NCBI RefSeq assembly: GCF_013167215.1 | Contig: NZ_JABJWY010000032.1 | Span: forward strand, 186,001-250,000 | Direction: 5' to 3' | Source: Sphingobacterium prati | GTDB lineage: Bacteria; Bacteroidota; Bacteroidia; Sphingobacteriales; Sphingobacteriaceae | DNA: 64,000 nucleotides | Shown here: positions 26,001-34,142 of the stretch, piece after piece | Layout of the letters: every line of letters begins with the position of its first letter | Numbering within the stretch: position 1 is the first letter of the stretch | Position numbers and translations under genes: made by a program | The notes under the pieces: generated by a model | Database searches by the model: none | Told to the model about the DNA's origin: nothing | The model's input: only the letters and a program-made list of their open reading frames with translations

Positions 26001-27602
26001 TCATTTCAATTTTGACAATAAAGCTTCAATTGTTTTATATAATTTGATAGGATCAAATGGTTTTCCGACAACTTCGTTGGCGCCTGCATCCAGCGCCTCT
26101 TGTTGCTCCGCTTTTAATACCGAAGCGGAGATGGAGATGATGGGCATATTCGCAATGGTCGCATTAGGATGGCGGCGTATTTCTTTAATTGCTTCAAAAC
26201 CACTCATGAGTGGCATATGTGCGTCCATAAATACCAAATCTATTTTTTTTCTATTTATCTCTTCCAAGGCGAGCTGCCCATTTGTTGCCAGAGTAATCTC
26301 ACAGTTCCAACTTTTGAGAATATTAGCGAGCATAAAACTGTTTAGTTCGTTATCTTCAGCAATAAGGATCATTGGCGAATTAAATTTCGGTAACTCGGTA
26401 TAAAGCACTTGTGTTTCTTTTTGTACGGGTTTATCTTCTATTTTGTCAAAGACGCATTCAAAAGAAAATGTACTTCCTTTACCATATTGGCTTGACGCGA
26501 AAACTTTTCCATTAAGAAGGGCAGCAATACGTTTTACAATGGCTAAGCCCAGTCCAGTACCGCCAAATTTTTTTGTGATGCTGTCTTCCCCTTGCTCAAA
26601 GGCAATGAATATTTTTTCCAGGGCATCTTCTGCTACGCCAATGCCCGTGTCAATGACTTGAAATCGTAAACCAATATGCTGATCACTTTCTGTCAAAAGC
26701 TGAATTTTTAGAACGACCGAACCTGCCGCAGTAAACTTGAAACTGTTCGAAATAAAGTTGGTCAGAATCTGTTTTAAGCGAAGTGGATCAGTCAGAAAAT
26801 AACTGTTTATCCGCTCATCCACATCAATATAAAAATTTAATCCTTTATAGTTCGCCTTATCAATAAACAAATTATTCAGATCATCGGTAATGTCATGTAC
26901 CGAAGTGGATTCCATGATAAGTTTCATCATGCCAGAGTCGACCTTGGAGAGGTCTAATATGTCATTGATAATTGTAAGTAGGTTTTGAGAGGCCGAATCT
27001 AGTTTATTGATCCAGCTTTCCTGTTCAAGGGTAAGCTGTGAATTTTTTAGCATTTGGGTGATGCCCATAATACCATTGATAGGTGTTCGAATCTCGTGGC
27101 TCATATTGGCCAAGAATGTTTCTTTTGATTTTCTGGCCAGCTCAGCTTCTTCTTTTGCTTTAAGAATTGCTTGTTTCGATTCCTCCAATGCGATATTTTT
27201 CTCTTTAATTTCCTGCTGTATCAAAAGTTGCTGAACGAAAGATTTGACTTTTGCGATCGTCGCTTCCGGATTGAGAGGTTTATACAAATAATCTACTGCT
27301 CCACTGTTAAGTCCTTGGATAAGGTACTTATCTTCTTTTGATATTGCAGTGACCATAATTGGAATAATGTGATTCGTTTTTGGATTTTTTTTCAAAAAGG
27401 TGACAAATTCGAATCCGTTAATTTCGGGCATCTGTACATCAACTAAGGCAAGATCAATTTCTTCCTTCCAGCAGATTTTTAATGCTTCATTGGGATCTGT
27501 ACTGCTAATTATATTTACATATTCGATATCCTCCAGCAATGCTGTGAGACTGATAATATTTTCAATTTTATCATCGACGATTAATATGTTAATCTTCTTC
27601 AT
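26001..27602 (-). CDS. Response-regulator/histidine-kinase hybrid (REC-HisKA-HATPase-REC)
   Basis: 533 aa, cytoplasmic. Domains in order: receiver (about 5-122, phospho-acceptor Asp55 in LVDVQMPE), a coiled linker, HisKA with His169 (NMSHEIRTP), HATPase (about 270-390 with NSFKFTAAG, DTGIGV and GGTGLGLAI) and a second receiver (about 412-530, Asp460 in VFMDAHMP). With receivers at both ends it looks like an integrator that receives phosphate from another kinase and passes or modulates it. It is the last gene of the four-gene signalling operon. Confidence 0.9.
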   Translation of the reverse strand: MKKINILIVDDKIENIISLTALLEDIEYVNIISSTDPNEALKICWKEEIDLALVDVQMPEINGFEFVTFLKKNPKTNHIIPIMVTAISKEDKYLIQGLNSGAVDYLYKPLNPEATIAKVKSFVQQLLIQQEIKEKNIALEESKQAILKAKEEAELARKSKETFLANMSHEIRTPINGIMGITQMLKNSQLTLEQESWINKLDSASQNLLTIINDILDLSKVDSGMMKLIMESTSVHDITDDLNNLFIDKANYKGLNFYIDVDERINSYFLTDPLRLKQILTNFISNSFKFTAAGSVVLKIQLLTESDQHIGLRFQVIDTGIGVAEDALEKIFIAFEQGEDSITKKFGGTGLGLAIVKRIAALLNGKVFASSQYGKGSTFSFECVFDKIEDKPVQKETQVLYTELPKFNSPMILIAEDNELNSFMLANILKSWNCEITLATNGQLALEEINRKKIDLVFMDAHMPLMSGFEAIKEIRRHPNATIANMPIISISASVLKAEQQEALDAGANEVVGKPFDPIKLYKTIEALLSKLK

Positions 27603-27624
27603 TATCTCAAATCTAAATACAACC

Positions 27625-28185
27625 TTAGGTTAATTGTATGATGTAATCTTTTATTTCGGCTATGCTTAGGATCTTATCTTGTGCATTGAGGTCTATAGCG
27701 GACTGTGGCATAATCGGAACTTCAGCATCAAGTGGGTCTTGCACGTAGGTTTTTCCGCCGTATTTTTTGATCATTAACAATCCCTGCGCACCGTCATGAT
27801 TGGCTCCCGAAAACAAAATAGCGGCGCAGTTTTCTTTATAGACTTCGGCAGCAGATTCAAAAGTCACATCAATAGATGGCCTTGAATATTGGACTGGCTC
27901 CGAGATATCCAATGAAAAACTATAATCAGGCTCAATAAGTAAATGATAGCCTGCTGGAGCAAAATAGATTGTCCCATCTTCTATCGTTTCTTTGTCGTCA
28001 GCTGTTTTAACTTTTTGAAGTAACGCTTTTGATAATGTATCTTCTATACTTGATGCATACTTTGGATTTCTGTGTACGATGACGATAATCGGTCGTTGAA
28101 TCGGACGCTCCAATGCCTTTATGATATTTAAAATAACACTGAAGCCGCCAGCGGACCCACCTAATAAAAGAATTTTCCGTTCCAT
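27625..28185 (-). CDS. cheB: CheB-type methylesterase domain protein without receiver
   Basis: 186 aa, only the catalytic domain. The active-site pattern is present: Ser in LLGGSAGGFSV, His in VIVHRNP and Asp in FSGANHDGAQG. Classical CheB removes methyl groups from chemoreceptors and has an N-terminal receiver; here the receiver is missing, so control must come from a partner. It overlaps neither neighbour but lies 6 nt after cheR and 22 nt before the hybrid kinase, as expected in an operon. No chemoreceptor gene is present in the window. Confidence 0.88.
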   Translation of the reverse strand: MERKILLLGGSAGGFSVILNIIKALERPIQRPIIVIVHRNPKYASSIEDTLSKALLQKVKTADDKETIEDGTIYFAPAGYHLLIEPDYSFSLDISEPVQYSRPSIDVTFESAAEVYKENCAAILFSGANHDGAQGLLMIKKYGGKTYVQDPLDAEVPIMPQSAIDLNAQDKILSIAEIKDYIIQLT

Positions 28186-28191
28186 CTTAAC

Positions 28192-29001
28192 CTAACCGAT
28201 TTTTTGATAAATGTTGTGTTTTTTGTTTACAACTTTAAATTTTCCTGCGTTTTTATAGTTCACTAAAGACTCTTTTGAACCCAAACATAAAAAACCAAGG
28301 TGGCAAAGCGAATCGTAAAATAAGTCCAAGACTTTCTCCTGAAGGTTTGTATCAAAATAAATCAATACATTACGGCATGTGATCATTTGAAATTCATTAA
28401 ATGCCTGATCCGAAACCAAGCTGTGCTGCGTAAAAAGAATATTTTGCTTGAGACTATTATTTATCGTAGCAGCATTGTACATGGCTGTATAATACTCGGA
28501 CAAAGAACTTTTGGGATCTGTTTTAATAAAGTTCTCGGAGTATTCCTTCACCTTTATTAACGAGTAGATTCCCCTTTTGGCTTTTTCCAATACTTTTGTA
28601 TTGATATCAGTTCCGTATATAAACGCACGCTGATATAGACCAGCCTCTTTTAGTAGAATTGCCAGGGAATAAACTTCTTCTCCGGTGGAGCATCCAGCGC
28701 TCCATAACTTAATATGGGGATAGGTGGCCAGATAGGGAAACACATCTGTTTTTACCGCTTTGTAAAATTCTGGATCTCTAAACATTTCAGTCACATTGAC
28801 TGTTATTTCCTGTAAAAAATAAGTGATGAAACCCGGTTGATTAATCAATTTGGATTTTAATTCCACCAGGTCCAACTTGTTGAGTTCCATAATTCTCGTG
28901 ACACGTCGCTTTAGTGAGGATCTTGTATATCCGGATACATCGTAGCCATGGAGATTTTTGACAACATCAATAATTCCTTCCAACTCTTCAAAAGTGATCA
29001 T
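28192..29001 (-). CDS. cheR: CheR-type methyltransferase
   Basis: 269 aa from ATG 29001 (MITFEELEGIIDVV). The N-terminal helical domain (SGYTRSSLKRRVTRIMELNKLD) is followed by the SAM-binding domain with IKLWSAGCSTGEEVYSLAILLKE, the YGTDINTKVLEKA segment and ITCRNVLIYFD. CheR enzymes methylate glutamates of receptors or, in some systems, other sensory proteins. An upstream in-frame ATG at 29031 would overlap the kinase gene by 13 nt and is less likely. Confidence 0.88.
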   Translation of the reverse strand: MITFEELEGIIDVVKNLHGYDVSGYTRSSLKRRVTRIMELNKLDLVELKSKLINQPGFITYFLQEITVNVTEMFRDPEFYKAVKTDVFPYLATYPHIKLWSAGCSTGEEVYSLAILLKEAGLYQRAFIYGTDINTKVLEKAKRGIYSLIKVKEYSENFIKTDPKSSLSEYYTAMYNAATINNSLKQNILFTQHSLVSDQAFNEFQMITCRNVLIYFDTNLQEKVLDLFYDSLCHLGFLCLGSKESLVNYKNAGKFKVVNKKHNIYQKIG

Positions 29002-29018
29002 TACTGCTACTTTAGTAC

Positions 29019-32000
29019 TTAACTCAACCATACACGCATTAAGGATATCAATTTATCCACATCAACTGGTTTACTAATATAATCATTTGCGCCTACGGCG
29101 ATTGTCTTTTCACGATCGCCTTTCATTGCCTTTGCTGTAACAGCGATAATGGGTAGATTCGCGAATTTTTTATTCTCCCTTATTTTTTCGATGGCTTCAT
29201 AGCCATCCATTACAGGCATCATAATGTCCATTAAAACAAGATCAATATGCTCATTACGTGCTAAGATATCCAATGCCTCCTGACCGTTATTGGCAATCTC
29301 AATCTTCATATCATAGCTTTCGAATGCAGTACTTAAAGCAAATATATTGCGCATATCATCGTCTGCAAGCAATACAGTCTTGGCTGCCAAATTGTTCTCG
29401 GCAAGCACAGATGAATTGTTATTATAAGAATGATATTCTACCTTGTTACTTCGGATTTTATTTAAGAATAAATTGACTTCGTCAATTAATCTATTGTTGG
29501 ATTTGGCTGATTTTAATACCATGGCTTGACTGTGGTGCAAAATTTCTGAAGTCTGCTCAGGGCTTAGCTCCATGGCGGTGTTAATGATAATCGGCAGATC
29601 TTTAAATTGACCATTTGATTTGATCTCGTTGAGGAGTTCTATACCGGATTTATCTGGTAAATTAAGATCCATAATAATGCAATCAAATATTTGTTCCTGA
29701 AACAAAAGGTCGAGCGCTTGTTGTGCATTGAATGCCTGAAATATTTGAATATCCTGTTCTTCAAGAGATTGCTTGATAAAATCACTTTGAATTTCCTGGT
29801 CTTCAACCAATAGAATTTTCTTGATTGGATGGCTTGTTGAAGCTTTAATTTTTAGAAAAGTTTCAGCTAAGGATTCTTCAGAGACCGGTTTTGAGATAAA
29901 ACCGATGGCACCAGCGGATATCGGCTCATCGTGGAGAAATGTTCCTGCTGACATCATGTGTACAGGTATATCTTTTGTCGAATCGCCTTTTTTGAGGTTG
30001 CGAAGAACTTCCCAGCCATCCATTTTAGGCAACATAATATCTAATATAATAGCAACTGGTAGCAAATTTTGTGCTTTATCCAGGCCATCTTGACCATCGT
30101 AGCTTATATGGACATCGTATCCGTTTTGGATTGCATAATCTTTTAGGATACCAGCAAAAATGAAATCGTCTTCGATGATTAATAACTTATTGTTTTTACT
30201 CTTTTTAGCTGTATGATCCTTTTCGATTGTTATATTTTCTAATTGTGGATCGGATGTTACACTATTATTTTCGATGATGGGTAATTCTGAGATTTTACCT
30301 TCAGCTTCCTCTTCTAATGGTAAATTGAAAATAAACGTGCTGCCTTCGTTGACTTTACTGGTTAGTGTTATTCTTCCCTTCAAGAGACTTGCTATTTCAC
30401 GGCATATGGATAGACCAAGTCCTGTACCACCATATTTGCGGCTTGTCGATCCATCTTCTTGCTTAAATGCATCAAAGATAAGTTCCTGTTTTTCCGGAGC
30501 GATTCCTATCCCATTGTCCTTAACCGTAAAGTATAAATGCTTATTCTCGACATTGATCATGAGCGATACTGTACCATCTTCGCCTGTAAATTTAAAAGCA
30601 TTCGACAATAGGTTTTTCAGAACCTGTTGAATGCGATGCTCGTCACCAATAAATTCCTTTGGAGTATCGCTACCGATTTCCACATTAAATCTGATGCTTT
30701 TTGATGCAGCAGTATCATGGAAAAAATCACTGATGTAATCCACCAGATCATTTGTGTTGATGTGTTCTTTTAAAACTTCGACTTTTCCAGATTCTATTTT
30801 TGCCAAATCCAGCAATTCGTTGATCAAATAGAGCAAATCTGACCCTGCACTATGGATGACGGAGGCATATTTTATCTGATCCTCATTTAGATTTTTCTTT
30901 TTGTTGTCCTGTAATAATTTGGCAAGTATAAGAATGCTGTTAAGTGGAGTCCGCAATTCATGACTCATATTTGCCATGAATTCAGATTTGTACCTGCTTG
31001 ATAATTCAACTTCCTCTATTTTCTGGGCGATCGCCAGCTTTGCTTTCTCTAAATCTTCATTTTGAGCAAAGAGTAATTGTGCTTTTTCATCCAGTTCATT
31101 ATTTGTTTGGATGAGTTCTTCCTGTTGTACGCGTAATTCTTCCTCTGAAGCTTCCAGTAGATGAGTTTTATGGATTAATTCCTCGTTGGTGGTTCTTAGT
31201 TCCTCTTGTTGCGCCTCCAACTCTTCGGTTTGTTGTTGAAGTTCTTCATAGAGATCGGTAAGCTTGCCATGGGTTTGTGCAACTTTGAGAATGATGGCGA
31301 TATTGTCTTTTACTTTATCCAAGAAATTGAATCGTAGCTGATCCTCTTTTTCATTCACGATCGGGCAGCAGATTTCCATTAGACCAACGCAATGATTTTC
31401 ATAAGTAAATGGAATGATATAGATCTCTGTTTTGATCCTATTGGATAGCGAAGTCTCTAAAATAAGATGGGAGTGATCGATATCCCTGATTTTGACTACT
31501 GCATGTTTGTTTGCTACTTCTCCTAAAATACCCTCTTTTTCCTTAAAGTTCTTTTTTATCTGTTGGGCAGGGGCAATGCCTAGCTTATGGCATAATTGAT
31601 ATTCCTGGTAATTATCGTCAAAAATATAGATTGTTCCCCCCAGAGCTTTCGTCATTTTGGTGATCGCATTTAAACTGATTTCCGCTATCTTTTTGTCATT
31701 GTAATCGCCACGTAACTGTTCATCAATTTGATTGATGGCATTTAGGATCCAGTTATCATTATTAGTTTGATCCTGTAAGAGTTGAAGGCGGTTATTTGAT
31801 TCTCTTTGGCCTTTAACGGTTGCTCTTAGCACTTTGGAAATACTGGAGAATTTTGCTAGGATATAGAAAAAACCGCTTAAGCCAATCGCAATGAAAAGGT
31901 AAGTGATATTTTGTGCCAGTTGAAGATTGTTCCTTGATTTTTCTAGTAAGCTAGCTCTTTGGTCGAGCAGCGCTCTGGATAAGATATCGATCTGATTTAA

Positions 32001-32444
32001 GATGGATGTTTTCTGTTCCTGGATGTATGGTGGTAGTGTGCCAATGTTAACCTTCGCATAGGCGATATCTTTTGCAAAATCATAGAAAAGCGCGATTTCT
32101 TTACGAAGCTTTTCAATGGCATTTGACGAAACGATGTAGTGATCATCCGTTCTACGAATGGATCTCAGTAACTCATCTGTTTGCTTTAGTTCGCGTTGAT
32201 AGGGAATAAATTGGGTAGGATCTTTTTTTATGAAATAATGAAGTTTAACATCATTGACTGCATCGATGTTTGATCTAATTTCATTAATCACATTAAATCT
32301 ATTTTCAGCTACCTGAACGATATTACGCTCATTATCTAGGATATGGTGTAAAGAGATAAAGAAGTATAGGGCGGAAATAAAAATAAGCGAAAAAGAAATT
32401 ATCACTCCTATGGTAATTTGTTTTCTATAGTTTTTTTGTTCCAT
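29019..32444 (-). CDS. Membrane hybrid histidine kinase with three receiver domains
   Basis: 1141 aa. Two transmembrane helices (about 11-33 and 180-199) enclose a helical extracytoplasmic sensor of the CHASE3 kind. Then follow a GAF-like domain (about 245-390), a long coiled coil rich in E, Q and L (about 392-485), HisKA with His495 (NMSHELRTP), HATPase (about 595-710: NLLSNAFKFT, DNGIGI, GGTGLGLSI), and receivers with Asp802, Asp926 and Asp1073. It is the first gene of the operon with cheR, cheB and the second hybrid kinase. The long coiled coil resembles the segment that carries methylation in some non-chemoreceptor systems. Confidence 0.92.
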   Translation of the reverse strand: MEQKNYRKQITIGVIISFSLIFISALYFFISLHHILDNERNIVQVAENRFNVINEIRSNIDAVNDVKLHYFIKKDPTQFIPYQRELKQTDELLRSIRRTDDHYIVSSNAIEKLRKEIALFYDFAKDIAYAKVNIGTLPPYIQEQKTSILNQIDILSRALLDQRASLLEKSRNNLQLAQNITYLFIAIGLSGFFYILAKFSSISKVLRATVKGQRESNNRLQLLQDQTNNDNWILNAINQIDEQLRGDYNDKKIAEISLNAITKMTKALGGTIYIFDDNYQEYQLCHKLGIAPAQQIKKNFKEKEGILGEVANKHAVVKIRDIDHSHLILETSLSNRIKTEIYIIPFTYENHCVGLMEICCPIVNEKEDQLRFNFLDKVKDNIAIILKVAQTHGKLTDLYEELQQQTEELEAQQEELRTTNEELIHKTHLLEASEEELRVQQEELIQTNNELDEKAQLLFAQNEDLEKAKLAIAQKIEEVELSSRYKSEFMANMSHELRTPLNSILILAKLLQDNKKKNLNEDQIKYASVIHSAGSDLLYLINELLDLAKIESGKVEVLKEHINTNDLVDYISDFFHDTAASKSIRFNVEIGSDTPKEFIGDEHRIQQVLKNLLSNAFKFTGEDGTVSLMINVENKHLYFTVKDNGIGIAPEKQELIFDAFKQEDGSTSRKYGGTGLGLSICREIASLLKGRITLTSKVNEGSTFIFNLPLEEEAEGKISELPIIENNSVTSDPQLENITIEKDHTAKKSKNNKLLIIEDDFIFAGILKDYAIQNGYDVHISYDGQDGLDKAQNLLPVAIILDIMLPKMDGWEVLRNLKKGDSTKDIPVHMMSAGTFLHDEPISAGAIGFISKPVSEESLAETFLKIKASTSHPIKKILLVEDQEIQSDFIKQSLEEQDIQIFQAFNAQQALDLLFQEQIFDCIIMDLNLPDKSGIELLNEIKSNGQFKDLPIIINTAMELSPEQTSEILHHSQAMVLKSAKSNNRLIDEVNLFLNKIRSNKVEYHSYNNNSSVLAENNLAAKTVLLADDDMRNIFALSTAFESYDMKIEIANNGQEALDILARNEHIDLVLMDIMMPVMDGYEAIEKIRENKKFANLPIIAVTAKAMKGDREKTIAVGANDYISKPVDVDKLISLMRVWLS

Positions 32445-32584
32445 GTAAGAATGAGTTTAATAAATTTTGGTCGCCCAACTATCGTTCATTTTTCTGTCGC
32501 TAGTTTCCTGATGTTATCTGGAGAAAAAAGATAGATGTAAAATAACAAAAAAACTTGCTATTCTTAAAATAGTCAAAAATTCAA

Positions 32585-32619
32585 AAAAAACAAAACCCTG
32601 ATGATGGGCACCAGGGTTT
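32585..32619 (-). terminator. Terminator/attenuator between the small gene and the kinase operon
   Basis: On the minus strand an 8-bp stem (AAACCCTG with CAGGGTTT, 11-nt loop) is followed by GTTTTGTTTTTTTT, a long T-tract. It ends the small transcription unit and lies about 140 nt before the kinase start. Confidence 0.75.
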
Positions 32620-32674
32620 GTTACTAACCAATTATAAACCTAAATTATGAAAAGACTTTTTAAAGGCGACCAAC

Positions 32675-32785
32675 CTAATTTAGTTGCCGTGTTTTTTGCT
32701 TTGAAAAACTATATTGATTGTTTTTGTAATCTTGCGTTGCTTTCAATGAATTGTCATTTTGAATAGCGCTGTTAGTGTTTTTCAT
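32675..32785 (-). CDS. 36-aa hydrophilic peptide in its own transcription unit (or leader/sRNA)
   Basis: A short ORF (36 codons) opens MKNTNSAIQNDNSLKATQDY and is rich in N, Q, K and S without hydrophobic segments. It lies 27 nt after a near-perfect promoter (32813-32845) and about 55 nt before a strong terminator, so the unit is clearly transcribed, but whether the RNA or the peptide is the product is unknown. It could also be a regulatory leader for the kinase operon downstream. A 39-codon frame on the opposite strand overlaps and lacks these signals. Confidence 0.5.
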   Translation of the reverse strand: MKNTNSAIQNDNSLKATQDYKNNQYSFSKQKTRQLN

Positions 32786-32812
32786 AGCGAGATAACCTTT
32801 AATTATCTTCTA

Positions 32813-32845
32813 CAAAGATACAGTAAATAACAGGTTCCGTCCAAA
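32813..32845 (-). promoter_or_regulatory. Promoter of the small transcription unit
   Basis: On the minus strand TTTG (32842-32845), 21 nt spacer, then TATCTTTG (32813-32820), matching the Bacteroidota promoter at both elements. Confidence 0.75.
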
Positions 32846-33005
32846 TGTTTTTTATATTAAGTTGCCGATACAACTATGTTGTGACAAATAAATGATATTT
32901 TGGCTTATTTGAATAATTTCATGGCGAAATTAGTGCTAAGATAAGGTGCAACAATGTAATCGTATATTCAGTGGAAATGCCTTATTTTTACAAAAATATA
33001 TATCG

Positions 33006-33524
33006 ATGGTACTGACTGAATTTAAAACGATAAAAGGATTTGTGTTGGATGTGGATGGCGTATTGACAGATGGAACTGTTCAAGTGAATGAAGCTGGAGA
33101 ACAGCTGCGAACTTTTAATATCAAGGATGGGTACGCCATGCAATTGGCGATAAAAAAAGGTTATCTGATTTTTGTCATAACTGGGGGGGCATCCCTAGGA
33201 GTGGAGCGCCGTCTGCAGGGGTTAGGCATCAAAGAAATTCACTCGCGTGTCGTAGATAAACTTTCAAAACTGACAGCTTTGGCTAAAGACTATAATTTAG
33301 GACTTAATCAATTAATGTATATTGGTGATGATATTCCTGATTTTAGTTGTATGCGCGCTGTAGGTTTGGCTGTGTCTCCGGCGGATGCGGTGGAGGAAAT
33401 CAAGAAGATATCGCACTACGTATCGGGTTTTGATGGTGGAAAAGGGGTTGTACGGGAACTGATTGAAAAAGTACTCAAAGTGCAAGGTAATTGGTATGTG
33501 GATGAATCAATAAAGAGTATGTAA
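33006..33524 (+). CDS. kdsC: KdsC-type HAD phosphatase (3-deoxy-D-manno-octulosonate-8-phosphate phosphatase)
   Basis: 172 aa from ATG 33006. It releases phosphate from KDO-8-P during lipopolysaccharide core synthesis. HAD motif I is VLDVDGVLTDG (Asp15 nucleophile, Asp17), motif II VITGG (Thr59), Lys85 (VVDKLSKL) and motif IV YIGDDIPDF (Asp108, Asp109, Asp112). Small size without a cap and the LTDG signature are typical of KdsC. The frame opens at 32946, but 33006 (MVLTEFKTIKG) matches the family. Its stop overlaps the maf start by one base, so the genes are coupled. Confidence 0.88.
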   Translation: MVLTEFKTIKGFVLDVDGVLTDGTVQVNEAGEQLRTFNIKDGYAMQLAIKKGYLIFVITGGASLGVERRLQGLGIKEIHSRVVDKLSKLTALAKDYNLGLNQLMYIGDDIPDFSCMRAVGLAVSPADAVEEIKKISHYVSGFDGGKGVVRELIEKVLKVQGNWYVDESIKSM

Positions 33525-34105
33525 TGATGTTAGAAAATTTAAAGGACAAAACAATTATTTTAGGTTCTCAATCTCCTAGACGGAAACAGCTTTTATCAGG
33601 ACTGGGTATCGAGTTTGAAGTGGAAGTACGGGAAACTGAGGAGTATGTTGATCCGAGTCTTTCAGCGAGTGAAGCAGTACGGCAGATTGCACTGCAAAAA
33701 GTGAAGGCTTTTGCAGATAAAGTAGATGGCTTGGTGATCTGCGCTGATACCGTTGTTGTGTCCGCCGCGGGTGAAATTTTAGGGAAACCGAAGACTGCGG
33801 CAGAAGCCACGCAAACATTGGCAGCCTTATCTGGAAACAAACATGTGGTCATTACCGCGGTAGCGATACGTTGGGAAGGTGTCGTGCATTCCTTTGTCGA
33901 AACGACAACAGTGTATTTTCATGTATTGGAGCAAGAAGAAATCGACTATTACGTTTCGAAGTTTTCACCGCTCGACAAAGCTGGATCCTATGGCATCCAA
34001 GAATGGATTGGCTTAATTGGTATCGAGAAGATCGAAGGAGATTACAATAATGTCGTGGGACTTCCGACGGCGCGGTTATACCAAGCATTGAAAAGCTTAA
34101 CATAA
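33524..34105 (+). CDS. maf: Maf-family nucleoside triphosphate pyrophosphatase
   Basis: 193 aa. Maf proteins hydrolyse non-canonical or canonical dTTP/UTP-type nucleotides to monophosphates. The signature GSQSPRRKQLLSGLG is near the N-terminus, followed by EYVDPSLSASEAV, CADTVV and the KAGSYGIQEWIG loop with GDYNNVVGLP. A second ATG at 33527 is equally possible. It is co-transcribed with kdsC by overlap (TAATG arrangement). Confidence 0.93.
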   Translation: MMLENLKDKTIILGSQSPRRKQLLSGLGIEFEVEVRETEEYVDPSLSASEAVRQIALQKVKAFADKVDGLVICADTVVVSAAGEILGKPKTAAEATQTLAALSGNKHVVITAVAIRWEGVVHSFVETTTVYFHVLEQEEIDYYVSKFSPLDKAGSYGIQEWIGLIGIEKIEGDYNNVVGLPTARLYQALKSLT

Positions 34106-34138
34106 AACAGCGGCTATGCCGCTGTTTTATGTTAAGCT
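34094..34138. terminator. Bidirectional terminator between maf and the TonB receptor gene
   Basis: A perfect 21-bp stem (34094-34114 with 34118-34138, core AAAACAGCGGC) with a 3-nt loop. It includes the last codons and stop of maf and lies just before the convergent receptor gene end. Confidence 0.9.
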
Positions 34139-34142
34139 CATA

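Noticed and set aside
32647..32766. 39-codon ORF on the plus strand opposite the small minus-strand unit
   Set aside because: It has no promoter or terminator on its own strand, whereas the minus-strand frame is bracketed by both. Antisense overlap is the simpler explanation.
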